DNA of 9,887 bases from Lachnospiraceae bacterium (GCA_017404585.1 JAFRCB010000049.1:1-9887), one strand, 5' to 3'. Positions 1 to 6,888 are shown, numbered from the stretch's first letter. Notes: generated by a model from the letters alone, not told the origin. Made by a program: numbers and translations.

Positions 1-73
1 CATTCTTCCTCTCAAGAGAGAGCCCGCTTCCCAGCTGCTGACTCTGTCTGTTTCCTAAAATAGGTCTCGGCAT
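1..73 (-). CDS. Start of an unidentified gene, cut by the window edge
   Basis: An ATG at 73-71 is preceded by GGAGG (79-83 on the plus strand as cctcc) at a spacing of 5 nt. The frame stays open through 24 codons to position 1, reading MPRPILGNRQSQQLG and then SGLSLERKN. It begins 21 nt after the stop of the AAA+ ATPase gene, on the same strand, so it is probably the next gene of the same operon. The visible peptide is polar and basic, with no signal peptide or recognisable motif, and I do not recognise it. The strong ribosome binding site and operon spacing support it as real; the product cannot be assigned from 24 residues. Confidence 0.65.
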   Translation of the reverse strand, partial: MPRPILGNRQSQQLGSGLSLERKN

Positions 74-94
74 ATTGACCTCCGTTCTAAGATG

Positions 95-1675
95 TCAGTT
101 ATTGGACAACAGGACCTTCCTCGTCTTAGGCCCCTGCCTCGGGGAGAGCCTGTCCTCGCCGATCGGTCTGCCGGAAGCCGGCACCGCTCTCGTGCGTCCC
201 CATTCGCGGATAGCCTCGATCTTCTCAGGGCTGGTCTGGGAGAGAGGCACAACGTTGTTAAATGCAGTCAGCAGAGCCTGCTCATTGAGAACGAAATTCG
301 GATTGGATATCTGGCGGTAAGCAAGATCCCTGACTGTGGATTCCAGGTCCGCGCCTGTAAATCCCTCAGAGAGCTCTACCAGCCTGTCCGCCAGAGGACC
401 TGTGAAATTGAGGCGCAGATATTTCCTCATGTAAAGCGCAAGTATGTCCATTCTCTCCTTGCTGCTCGGCAGATCGATGAAGAACATCTCATCAAATCTT
501 CCCCTTCGCAGAAGTTCGGACGGCAGCATACTGACGTCATTTGCAGTTGCAACGACAAATACATTCTTCCTGCACTCCTGCAGCCAGAACAGGAACTGAC
601 CGACCATGCGTGTCGAAACGCCGCCGTCGTTGCCGGACCCCGCTCCCGACAGTCCTTTTTCAATCTCATCGATCCAGAGGATACATGGTGAGACCTCCTC
701 CGCCGTAGCCAGAGCGTCCCGAAGCTGCTGCTCGGACTGGCCGACATACATGCCCTGGACTGTGGCAAAATCCAGACGATAGAGCGGAAGCTTCCAGCTT
801 GCCGAGATAGATTTTGCGGACAATGACTTTCCGCAGCCGGGAACCCCTACGAGCAGGATCCCCCTAGGCGGGCGAAGCCCCATGCTGCGAAGCTGATCCC
901 GCTTTTCCGGTGTCATAAGGGCTTTCTTTTCATCCAGCCAGGATTTTAATCCGTCCAGACCGCCCACCTCGCGGTCCTTTGGATCGACTTTGATCCTCTC
1001 AAGTCCGGAGATATCCGAAAACATTGACTCCTTGGATGAACGGATCTCGTCCAGATCTTCCTTGAGGATCCTCTCCTTGGCAATCAGAGAGGCCATAATA
1101 TTCTCAGCCTCTATTCTTGTCACGCCTGTGAGCACAGATGCCGCCTCGCGGACATCGGCATAGTCCCACTCGATCCTGATCTGACCGCGGTAATCATTAA
1201 TGTACTCACCGATGATCTGCAGCATTTCCTCCTCCGTCGGGAGATCGATCCGGACAGACATCCCCAATCTCTGCAGCTGGTTCCAGACGGGCTGATCGGA
1301 GAGAACAATGATTTCGCTGCTGGTCTCATTTGCAAGATTACAGGTCGCAAGGAGCTGTTTTGCGTCGGCGTTGTCACCGCTGATATCCGGAATTTCCGTC
1401 AATATCATCGTCATGTTGGACCTGCGGCGCATCTGGTCGGACATATAGGCGATCGCGCCGTAGAAAGTCGGATCATCCTCGATTGTCCTGTTGCTTGCGA
1501 GATCGTAAATGCCCTTGGAAAGAGAGCTGACGCAGAACGGCAGCTGCAGCTCGTCCGAGACACTCTTAAGGACCTCAAGCGCCCGATCCTTCTCTATTGT
1601 GTTCACGACGATAAAGGGAATCCGTGCTTTGGAATATTGAAACAGGAGCTTTCTGCTCTCAGCTGTATCACTCAT
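95..1675 (-). CDS. Ycf46-like AAA+ ATPase
   Basis: This 526-aa protein has a complete AAA+ ATPase module. Seen in the sequence are Walker A GVPGCGKS (277-284), Walker B ILWIDE (332-337, D336/E337), sensor 1 in ATAND (N379), arginine fingers in LLRRGRFDE (388-396), and a sensor-2-type GAD (441-443). The region [12 protein letters not shown] (311-322) and the RRGRFDE block match the Ycf46/FtsH-like classic clade. Residues 1-200 resemble the degenerate, nucleotide-binding-dead N-terminal half typical of Ycf46 proteins: DDP at 67-69, then a hydrophobic strand MTMILTE. No membrane helix or protease HExxH is present, so it is a cytosolic motor without its own protease. Residues 485-526 form a basic, Arg/Pro-rich tail. 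AGAGAGG lies 5 nt upstream of the ATG, and the previous gene's stop is 12 nt away. The ATPase assignment is firm; substrate and role are unknown, though the operon suggests it acts on the helical or membrane partners. Confidence 0.93.
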   Translation of the reverse strand: MSDTAESRKLLFQYSKARIPFIVVNTIEKDRALEVLKSVSDELQLPFCVSSLSKGIYDLASNRTIEDDPTFYGAIAYMSDQMRRRSNMTMILTEIPDISGDNADAKQLLATCNLANETSSEIIVLSDQPVWNQLQRLGMSVRIDLPTEEEMLQIIGEYINDYRGQIRIEWDYADVREAASVLTGVTRIEAENIMASLIAKERILKEDLDEIRSSKESMFSDISGLERIKVDPKDREVGGLDGLKSWLDEKKALMTPEKRDQLRSMGLRPPRGILLVGVPGCGKSLSAKSISASWKLPLYRLDFATVQGMYVGQSEQQLRDALATAEEVSPCILWIDEIEKGLSGAGSGNDGGVSTRMVGQFLFWLQECRKNVFVVATANDVSMLPSELLRRGRFDEMFFIDLPSSKERMDILALYMRKYLRLNFTGPLADRLVELSEGFTGADLESTVRDLAYRQISNPNFVLNEQALLTAFNNVVPLSQTSPEKIEAIREWGRTRAVPASGRPIGEDRLSPRQGPKTRKVLLSNN

Positions 1676-1687
1676 GGCTGCCTCTCT

Positions 1688-2134
1688 TTAAATTCTGTTG
1701 ACCGGGTGATTTCTGATCAGGAACCGGAGTCTTCCTGTCCGATCAGACTTCGCGGAATCCTCCAGCGATTTCTGGGCATCATCCGCATATTTTGTGACCA
1801 TAGAGACATATTTGCCGCGGATGTCCGCCGGGATTGCATTCACACTTACGACCCTCTTCATAAGGACAAGTTCTTTCCTCATGGAATTCAGGGTCTGAAG
1901 AAGCCCGCTCTCGCCGCTCGCGTGGGATATATTCCTCTTGAACCGATCGCTCGCGTCGTCAAGCCTCTTGTTGACTGCCTCAATCATCTTGGCTGTAAAG
2001 CGCTCCGCGACACCTGACTGCCACGGGAGCGTCCCACGCTCCATGGCAACTACAACGTCCTCATCGCTCTCATGATTCTTAAGCATATCAAAAAGACTGA
2101 TCCAGTCCGAATACGTCGATGGTGTTCTTATCAT
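1688..2134 (-). CDS. Small helical protein of unknown function (148 aa)
   Basis: I do not recognise this protein. It starts MIRTPSTYSDW and is mostly amphipathic helix, with many charged residues, no cysteines, no membrane segment and no signal peptide. Its ATG (2134-2132) overlaps the TGA of the upstream zinc-ribbon gene as ATGA, and AGGAGG lies 11 nt upstream (2146-2151), so translational coupling is likely. A longer start at 2182 is in frame and has a weaker AAGGA 9 nt upstream. That would add 16 residues that only re-read the neighbour's C-terminal coding sequence, so I prefer the shorter form. The AAA+ ATPase gene follows after 12 nt. By position and helical character it may be a partner or adaptor of the ATPase, but that is inference from context alone. 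Confidence 0.85.
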   Translation of the reverse strand: MIRTPSTYSDWISLFDMLKNHESDEDVVVAMERGTLPWQSGVAERFTAKMIEAVNKRLDDASDRFKRNISHASGESGLLQTLNSMRKELVLMKRVVSVNAIPADIRGKYVSMVTKYADDAQKSLEDSAKSDRTGRLRFLIRNHPVNRI

Positions 2135-2964
2135 ACTCTGTGTTTCCTCCTGACCACGACCTGCGGCGGGACAATGTCCCATGCCGGGAGTCCTTTTGCC
2201 AGCGCGGACGGCTCGCCCTGCTCAAGCAGGCTCATCACAGTCTCGGCATCACTGATATCGATCTGCTTATTATTTTTGACAGCATCCACTGCTGCTGCAA
2301 ATGCTCCCGCCGCCGCAGTAGGAGTCGTCGTCCCTGTAAATCCCGAGCGGGCAAAACCCGCATACTCTTTTTCCGGCTTCGCTTCGAACGCAGCCTGACC
2401 GTTCCCTGCAACTCCTGCAGTCTTGACGGGTTCTTCCTGCGGAGCGGTCTGCTCAAACGCGCTGAAGGTCGGCTCTTCCGGCTGCGACTCGACCTTCACA
2501 GGCTCCTCCACCGGGGCAGCCTGCTCAAATGCACTGAAGGTCGGCTGTAACTCGAGCATTTCCGGCTCCTGCCGGGCCTTCACAGGCTCCTCCACCGAGG
2601 CAGCCTGCTCAAATGCACTGAAGGTTGGCTGTAACTCGGGCATTTCCGGCTCCTGCCGGACCTTCACAGGCTCCTCCACCGGTGCGTTCTGCTCAAACGC
2701 GCTGAAGGTCGACTGTTCCGGCTCGGCCTTCGCTGGCTCCTCCACCGGGGCTGTCTCTTCGAACACGCTGAATGTCGGCTGTTCCTGCTGCAACTCGGTC
2801 TTCGCAGGCTCGATCTTCGGAATGTCAGGCTCGTCTTCCACCTGCGGCTTGGGAACAAATGTCACAAGTTTCGTGCCGCACTTTACACAGAAGCGGTACC
2901 CAGCTTTATTTGCTGTCCCGCACTTTGTACAGAATACTTTGCCGCTGTTAAAATTAATATCCAT
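2131..2964 (-). CDS. Zinc-ribbon protein with five Pro/Glu-rich repeats
   Basis: This 277-aa protein begins with a rubredoxin-knuckle zinc ribbon: C12-x2-C15 and C26-x2-C29 (CTKCG and CVKCG). Residues 63-181 hold five copies of a motif close to TFSAFEQAAPVEEPVK, starting near residues 64, 86, 114, 142 and 166. The spacing is 22 to 28 residues, with acidic, Pro-rich spacers that are probably disordered. The C-terminal part (about 185-277) has an Ala-rich stretch and a short helical segment, DAETVMSLLEQGEPSALAKG, then a basic end. No membrane helix or signal peptide is seen, so it is predicted cytoplasmic. GGAGG lies 6 nt before the ATG, 12 nt after the stop of the membrane-protein gene, and its own stop overlaps the next start. 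The repeats look like docking motifs on a flexible tether; that is inference. The family is unknown to me. Confidence 0.9.
   Translation of the reverse strand: MDINFNSGKVFCTKCGTANKAGYRFCVKCGTKLVTFVPKPQVEDEPDIPKIEPAKTELQQEQPTFSVFEETAPVEEPAKAEPEQSTFSAFEQNAPVEEPVKVRQEPEMPELQPTFSAFEQAASVEEPVKARQEPEMLELQPTFSAFEQAAPVEEPVKVESQPEEPTFSAFEQTAPQEEPVKTAGVAGNGQAAFEAKPEKEYAGFARSGFTGTTTPTAAAGAFAAAVDAVKNNKQIDISDAETVMSLLEQGEPSALAKGLPAWDIVPPQVVVRRKHRV
2422..2778 (-). repeat. Five in-frame tandem coding repeats
   Basis: The DNA for residues 63-181 of the zinc-ribbon protein is an imperfect tandem array. Two units of 84 nt (2629-2712 and 2545-2628) are near-identical, including their spacers; the flanking units have shorter spacers (about 66 and 72 nt). 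The plus strand shows this as recurring ctcaaaygcrctgaagg and ctcctccacc. All length differences are multiples of three, which keeps the reading frame and points to expansion by slippage or unequal recombination within a functional gene. Confidence 0.9.
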
Positions 2965-2976
2965 GCCGCACCTCCA

Positions 2977-4350
2977 TCAGACATTTGTCCTTACATGACG
3001 ACGAGTTCCGGAGAGCTTTCTCACGTACTGTTCCGGTGATATCTGCTCAAGGAAATCGACTACCTCAGCAGCCCGGGCGTCTTTCTGATTGAACTCAGCA
3101 ATGAAATCAACGATCTCTGCCATCAGGGCTCGCAGAATTTCAATGCTGCTCTTTGTCAGATTCTCATAGTCCTGCGCAATGCGCTGACGGTCGCTCTCTA
3201 TCGACTTCTTGCTGCCGAAATGCTTCACAACAAAGAAAACACCTGCCACCGCCGCAATAATTCCAAGGAAAAGATGGCCGGTGAACATCATGAGGAGACC
3301 GACGACGCCAATCACTCCGCCTCCGTAGAGGCAAAACTGATCAAAACCGGACATGACGCATTTGGACAGTTTTGCATCTCTTTCCTGCGTGAGCTGGTTG
3401 ATCATTTTCCCCTCCAGCTCCTGCTCGTTTCGACCGTCCTCGGTCCTGTCATTAAATGTTCCTATTGCAATGTCAATATACTGGGGGATCTTCATGCGGT
3501 TTTTCGCCGTAACGTCATTATATGCGCTGACGATCCAGTCTTTGGTAAGGGCAATTGCAAATTTCTGGGTGGAACAGCTCGCGCCCGATCCCTCCGGATC
3601 CATAGCTGCATCAGTGAGCAGCTGGGTAAAATCCTTATGCGTGTCATAGACCTGCTGTTCAGCATCCATGACTGTCTTCGCCCGCTTCTCATCACCCTCA
3701 AACTCCTTGACCAGCTGCTCATAACGTCTCTTCCTTCGAAGCGGCAGTTCCTCGTCGTCAAAATCGGTGACCAGGCTGTCGAGAATACCGTCGAGCTGCT
3801 CCCTCAGAGTGGCTGTGGAAGTCTGCTGTTGATAAATATTGATGAAGTAATCCAGCATCGTTCCGTGAAGCTCCGCACCCTCCATGACATCGACAAGCTG
3901 CTGCCAGGTAGGACTGTATTTCGGAAGATACGTGTAGCCCGATTGATAAACTTTTCTCTTGCTCACAATAGCTTTTGACCACTGGTCTGTCTGCTGTTCG
4001 ACAAAGCCGGGCTTATTGATCAGGTTGTCCATCCACTCATTGATGGTCTTAGATATAAGCCCCTCAGTGTCAGCCCCCATAAGACCGCTGGCATAAGCGT
4101 CCAGAATGATAACGGTCTTTCGGTCAAGGTCTTCCTCATCCTGATTGTCCAGATATCTTTTCGTCCACTGAAGACAGCTGCCCGCCCTGTCCGCTCTCCT
4201 GCAGACCAGCGCAAAGAACAGGGATGTCTTCTCATCATTTCTGCGAATGCCTTCCCGAACGGCTCTCTCCGCTATATCTTTTTTGTCGTTGATCCATGCA
4301 GCCAGCGCTACCAGGCAGGGAGCAAGCCAATATCCGTGTGTCTTAACCAT
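2977..4350 (-). CDS. Helical membrane protein, possibly the C-terminal part of a split gene
   Basis: This 457-aa frame is predicted to be mostly alpha-helical. Residues 1-130 look like helical-repeat sequence (AWINDKKDIAERAVREG; EKTSLFFALVCRRADR) and begin abruptly inside what looks like a folded domain. Residues 205-235 and 300-330 are charged coiled-coil-like stretches. Two adjacent membrane helices lie at about 341-357 and 359-375 (GVIGVVGLLMMF; LFLGIIAAVAGVFFVV), and a second charged helical region runs to the C terminus. The hairpin topology would put both long soluble parts on the same side, probably the cytoplasm. GAGGAG precedes the ATG by only 3 nt, which is tight. An in-frame TAG at 4378-4380 separates this frame from the 108-aa frame upstream, and the codons between them read as protein. 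It may therefore be the rest of one longer gene. Function is unknown. Confidence 0.85.
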   Translation of the reverse strand: MVKTHGYWLAPCLVALAAWINDKKDIAERAVREGIRRNDEKTSLFFALVCRRADRAGSCLQWTKRYLDNQDEEDLDRKTVIILDAYASGLMGADTEGLISKTINEWMDNLINKPGFVEQQTDQWSKAIVSKRKVYQSGYTYLPKYSPTWQQLVDVMEGAELHGTMLDYFINIYQQQTSTATLREQLDGILDSLVTDFDDEELPLRRKRRYEQLVKEFEGDEKRAKTVMDAEQQVYDTHKDFTQLLTDAAMDPEGSGASCSTQKFAIALTKDWIVSAYNDVTAKNRMKIPQYIDIAIGTFNDRTEDGRNEQELEGKMINQLTQERDAKLSKCVMSGFDQFCLYGGGVIGVVGLLMMFTGHLFLGIIAAVAGVFFVVKHFGSKKSIESDRQRIAQDYENLTKSSIEILRALMAEIVDFIAEFNQKDARAAEVVDFLEQISPEQYVRKLSGTRRHVRTNV

Positions 4351-4380
4351 AAGCTCCTCGGATATTGTATTGATCGTCTA
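4351..4380 (-). other. In-frame amber codon and readable 27-nt linker between two frames
   Basis: The 108-aa frame ends in TAG (4378-4380). The following nine codons are open, lie in the same frame as the 457-aa protein, and read TINTISEEL directly into its ATG. The joined sequence, ...DLGMIRQ, stop, TINTISEELMVKTHGYW..., has the rhythm of a continuous helical protein. One base change from CAG, AAG or GAG would give TAG. The GAGGAG just before the ATG could serve as a ribosome binding site, but it also simply encodes Glu-Glu. TAG is the stop of no other gene in the window: the other eight complete or 3'-complete genes end in TAA or TGA. That count is too small to prove recoding. Confidence 0.7.
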
Positions 4381-4704
4381 CTGACGGATCATCCCGAGAT
4401 CATCTGCCTGAAGAATGCACTTCGCTGACCTTCTTACCACCTCATAAGTCCCGTACTTCTTGTTGAGCTCATGGTCGAACTGGACAAGGCGGGTCTCCGC
4501 CTGAGCCAGTCTGTTGGCTCTCCCCTGCGAGAGGACATACTCTTCGAATTCTCTTGTGAGTGCTGCCAGCTCATTATTCAGGGCCACGACCTTATGATCC
4601 ACACTGCCCACATTGTCCTCGAGATCCTGCAGCTTGTTGCCGACGATCTGAAGATTTCTCTCGATGACCGACAGGTCAGCAAGCTCTATGATGCGCTCTG
4701 CCAT
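4378..4704 (-). CDS. Coiled-coil protein, possibly the N-terminal part of a split gene
   Basis: This 108-aa frame starts MAERIIELADLSVIERN after a strong ribosome binding site (GAGGAGGT, about 4713-4720) and is predicted to be helical throughout. Heptad-like Leu/Val spacing over residues 14-85 (LQDLEDNVGSVDHKVVALNN and onward) suggests a coiled coil. There is one Cys (96) and no membrane segment or signal peptide. It ends in TAG, 27 nt before the 457-aa membrane protein and in the same frame, and the linker codons read as plausible protein. The coiled coil is therefore probably the N-terminal domain of a 575-codon protein interrupted by one amber codon. Alternatively the two are separate, coupled genes. 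No family is recognised with certainty. Confidence 0.8.
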   Translation of the reverse strand: MAERIIELADLSVIERNLQIVGNKLQDLEDNVGSVDHKVVALNNELAALTREFEEYVLSQGRANRLAQAETRLVQFDHELNKKYGTYEVVRRSAKCILQADDLGMIRQ

Positions 4705-4712
4705 ATGGTTCT

Positions 4713-4720
4713 ACCTCCTC
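4713..4720 (-). promoter_or_regulatory. Strong ribosome binding site for the 108-aa frame
   Basis: Read on the minus strand this is GAGGAGGT, 8 nt before the ATG at 4704-4702. It is the strongest Shine-Dalgarno sequence in the operon. It contrasts with the tight GAGGAG 3 nt before the downstream 457-aa frame, and is consistent with translation of the whole unit starting here. Confidence 0.75.
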
Positions 4721-4766
4721 GTTCATATACCGATTCCATAACAGCCATCTGACGCAAAGATAAGCT

Positions 4767-4786
4767 GAATCGCTGCCTATCGATTC
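4767..4786 (-). other. Small hairpin between the YARHG gene and the helical-protein genes
   Basis: GAATCG (4767-4772) and CGATTC (4781-4786) form a perfect 6-bp stem around an 8-nt loop, inside the 138-nt gap between genes at 4705-4842. On the minus strand it is followed by AGCTTATCTTTG, which lacks a continuous T tract, so I do not call it a terminator. It could be a weak attenuator or an mRNA processing site. No convincing promoter was found in the same gap. Confidence 0.4.
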
Positions 4787-4842
4787 ACATCTCCGCCGCC
4801 AGACAACTATTGACTGTCCATACTACTGTTAACGCTGTTTCA

Positions 4843-5826
4843 TTAATAATCCGGGAACTTTCTGTCAGCATAGTATTGATTCAGCAGCTTGACATTGGCC
4901 ACCTCATTGGCATTAAGATAATTATCTCCGAATGATGCTTTCGGCACCGTCGGTGAATACCATGATTTCTGCTTAAAGTAATTGAGCCAGTTCTCGTTCT
5001 GGAAAATATAGCCATGCTTCGCGTAGATCTCATTGATGCAGTAACGTACCTGTCCGGCGGTCATCCCGTTCACATCCCCGTAGGACCATACGCGGCTGCC
5101 TGAATCCGGATATGCAAATGAATCTGCTGTGTCATTCGGTATTGAGATCGGCTGTCCCGTTGAGGCATCAATAATATTGGGCTGACTGATCGTCTGCGGC
5201 GGCACCTCCGTCGGAGTCGCTGTCGGAATCGGTGTCGGTGTTGCCGTCGGGATCGGCGTCGCTGTCGGAATGGCGGTCGGTTCTGCCTCGATCTCGGCAT
5301 CATTACCTGCTGCAGCCTCCGCTGCCGGAGCTGCCTCCGCTGTCTGAGCTTCCTTATTTGCAGTCTGACCCTCGCCCATCTGCGCTGTATCTGCCGACGC
5401 TGTGCTGCCGGACCTTCCGGCTATCAGCGGCGCGATGAAGAGAAATCCGACCAACATAGCCGCAATTGCAGCAAAAACAACGGCAAATATCGCCGGGATA
5501 TTCGACTTTTTCTTTCGCCCGTCAGATTCTCCCTGCACATCAGGAACCGCATAGACCGGCGGGACCGTCTGATCAACAGGCTGCTGATACACAGCGGGCT
5601 GAGGTTCCGGCGGATAAGCTGTCGGCTGAGATTCCGGCGGATACGGCGCAGGTCGGCTTTCCTTCGGATTTCCCTGGGAAATCCCTTCAAACCGAAAGCC
5701 GCAGAACGGACAAAAAGCTGCGTTTACGGGTATCTTTTCGCCGCAATTCGGGCAGAATTTGGATGCTTCACCGGTCGTTCCATGATTATTGTCCCACGGT
5801 GCTGTATTCCATGATGTATCACTCAT
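4843..5826 (-). CDS. Zinc-ribbon, membrane-anchored YARHG-domain protein
   Basis: The protein is 327 aa. A zinc ribbon (C25-x2-C28, C39-x2-C42; FCPNCG and FCPFCG) is followed by a Pro/Tyr-rich stretch (55-95), a basic stop (GRKKK, 103-107) and one membrane helix at about 110-135. Then come an Ala/Glu-rich region, a Thr/Pro linker (182-210, PTATPIPTATPTP) and a C-terminal YARHG domain (about 246-325). The domain carries its hallmark INEIYAKHGYIF (264-275) and the typical W280, WY 289-290 and aromatic C-terminal residues. By the positive-inside rule the zinc ribbon is cytoplasmic and the YARHG domain faces outward. YARHG is a small extracellular domain of unknown function found on surface proteins. 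AGGGAGA precedes the ATG by 7 nt. The gene lies 78 nt after its paralogue. Architecture is firm; its role as a sensor or envelope anchor is inference. Confidence 0.92.
   Translation of the reverse strand: MSDTSWNTAPWDNNHGTTGEASKFCPNCGEKIPVNAAFCPFCGFRFEGISQGNPKESRPAPYPPESQPTAYPPEPQPAVYQQPVDQTVPPVYAVPDVQGESDGRKKKSNIPAIFAVVFAAIAAMLVGFLFIAPLIAGRSGSTASADTAQMGEGQTANKEAQTAEAAPAAEAAAGNDAEIEAEPTAIPTATPIPTATPTPIPTATPTEVPPQTISQPNIIDASTGQPISIPNDTADSFAYPDSGSRVWSYGDVNGMTAGQVRYCINEIYAKHGYIFQNENWLNYFKQKSWYSPTVPKASFGDNYLNANEVANVKLLNQYYADRKFPDY
5197..5283 (-). repeat. Thr/Pro-rich linker repeats (first YARHG protein)
   Basis: This encodes residues 182-210, an alternating PTATPIPTATPTP-type sequence between the membrane helix and the YARHG domain. 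At DNA level it is a short-period array of degenerate 9- and 15-nt units (gtcggratcggcgt-like on the plus strand). It is typical of extended, wall-spanning and possibly glycosylated spacers in Gram-positive surface proteins. Confidence 0.8.
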
Positions 5827-5878
5827 TGTAATATCTCCCTGTATATTTCCAGACTACTCACAGTGTGCAATGCTCAAC

Positions 5879-5895
5879 AGGAGGCTGAACCTCCT
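5879..5895 (-). other. Small hairpin after the upstream YARHG gene
   Basis: AGGAGG and CCTCCT form a perfect 6-bp stem with a 5-nt loop, starting 9 nt past the stop at 5905. On the minus strand GTTGAGC follows, with no T run, so it is unlikely to terminate transcription. It may protect the 3' end of the upstream message or modulate expression between the two paralogues. Confidence 0.4.
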
Positions 5896-5904
5896 CCGAT
5901 ATAC

Positions 5905-6876
5905 TTAATAATATACTCCATGGTCTTTCTGCCACTGGTTCAGGGCATCGAAATTTGCTCTCTCATAGCTGTTAAAGTAATTAGCCCTGAGTACGTCCCA
6001 CTGGTTGGACGGGCAGACGCGTCGGACGCTCTGATACCAGCCCTTATCTTCAAACTGGTCTCTCGCATCCTGTGCTGTCTGCGAGGAACTCGTGAACTTG
6101 AATCCGTATCTTGCCAGAAGTTCATTGATTGCCAGCTGTGAGAGCTTGTGCATCATGTTGGCGTCCGATGACTCGAGCACCTGATTCATACGAGCAGTCG
6201 TCAGATATTCACTGCTGCTCTCAGGGAACAGGAAATCTGCTGCGTTCGCCTGAATACCGTCATAGATTGTGATGACCTCCGGGATAACGACCTGCGGTTC
6301 CGGCGGAATCGGGGTTGCAGTCGGAAGCGGAGTCGCAGTCGGAAGCGGAGTCGCGGTAGGCAGCGGGGTAGGCGTTTCCGTCGGTAACGGAGTGGCAGTG
6401 GGCAGCGGAGTAGGAGTTTCCTCCCGGACTTCTGCCTGATCGTTCCCCGTATCCTCAATATTCTCTGCCGCCTGAGCCTTGGCTTCTGCATCATAGTCGG
6501 TATTTGGGGTTGTCTGAGAAGATGCCGTCACCTGCTCTTTATCCCCGGATCCCTGATTTCCAAAGCCGACTTTCACAAAACCGGACCTCATAATCAGGAA
6601 TAATGACGCAGCTATGACCAGCAGAGACACAGCGATAATAGCTAACGGCAGCTTACTTCCCTGTTCATCGTCATTTTTCTTCTTTTTCCTCTTCTGTCCT
6701 TCCGGCGGAGGAAGATATGCACCGCTATTCCCCTGCGGATAGACAGGCGGGCCCGTCGGCTCAGGCGTAGTATTTGCCGGTTCGGACGGCACAACGTTGA
6801 AACGGGTTCCGCAAAACGGACAAAATTTCGCATCGCCCGGAATTTCTTCTGAACAATTAGGATTAGGACATCTCAT
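5905..6876 (-). CDS. Zinc-ribbon, membrane-anchored protein with a degenerate YARHG domain
   Basis: The protein is 323 aa and paralogous in layout to the gene downstream. An N-terminal zinc ribbon (C3, C8, C19-x2-C22; MRCPNPNCSEE and FCPFCG) is followed by a Pro-rich region (29-60), a very basic patch (KRKKKK, 62-67) and one membrane helix (about 76-95). A Thr/Pro linker (154-192) then leads to a C-terminal YARHG-like domain (about 220-318) in which the hallmark is altered to INELLARYGFKF (250-261). W280-Y281 and the C-terminal aromatic residues remain. The zinc ribbon is predicted inside and the YARHG-like part outside. I chose the ATG at 6876 because AGAGGT lies 6 nt upstream and it starts directly on the zinc ribbon. 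A start at 6936 would add 20 residues without a ribosome binding site. It is the first gene after the 6957-6965 promoter. Confidence 0.9.
   Translation of the reverse strand: MRCPNPNCSEEIPGDAKFCPFCGTRFNVVPSEPANTTPEPTGPPVYPQGNSGAYLPPPEGQKRKKKKNDDEQGSKLPLAIIAVSLLVIAASLFLIMRSGFVKVGFGNQGSGDKEQVTASSQTTPNTDYDAEAKAQAAENIEDTGNDQAEVREETPTPLPTATPLPTETPTPLPTATPLPTATPLPTATPIPPEPQVVIPEVITIYDGIQANAADFLFPESSSEYLTTARMNQVLESSDANMMHKLSQLAINELLARYGFKFTSSSQTAQDARDQFEDKGWYQSVRRVCPSNQWDVLRANYFNSYERANFDALNQWQKDHGVYY
6295..6417 (-). repeat. Thr/Pro-rich linker repeats (second YARHG protein)
   Basis: This encodes residues 154-194, built from repeats of TPLPTA (TPLPTATPLPTATP). The plus strand shows near-exact 15-18-nt units of the form gcagtcggaagcggagtc. 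Strong conservation between neighbouring DNA units suggests recent slippage. The repeat is longer and purer than the corresponding linker in the downstream paralogue. Confidence 0.85.
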
Positions 6877-6882
6877 AGTTCT

Positions 6883-6888
6883 ACCTCT
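6883..6888 (-). promoter_or_regulatory. Ribosome binding site that fixes the start at 6876
   Basis: AGAGGT on the minus strand lies 6 nt before the ATG at 6876-6874. The two in-frame ATG codons further upstream (6936 and 6915) have nothing comparable, so this site decides the start of the YARHG-like protein. Confidence 0.65.

Noticed and set aside
2135..2182. Longer start for the 148-aa protein at 2182
   Set aside because: The extra 16 residues re-read the neighbour's coding sequence, and the ATGA overlap with AGGAGG upstream at 2134 is the more usual arrangement.
2422..2778. Regular repeats suggestive of a CRISPR array
   Set aside because: The units are in-frame coding sequence with spacers that are themselves repeated and multiples of three; there are no unique spacers and no cas genes.
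2423..2998. Plus-strand open frame with a Gly/Ser/Cys repeat protein
   Set aside because: The apparent repeats are just the antisense reading of the Pro/Glu repeat array, and the minus-strand gene has a zinc ribbon, a ribosome binding site and operon spacing.
3220..3978. Open frame of 252 codons on the plus strand
   Set aside because: It lies wholly antisense to the 457-aa membrane protein gene, has no ribosome binding site, and its translation has no recognisable domain.
5879..5895. Terminator between the two YARHG genes
   Set aside because: The hairpin is real but has no following T run, and the next gene has no convincing promoter, so readthrough is more likely.
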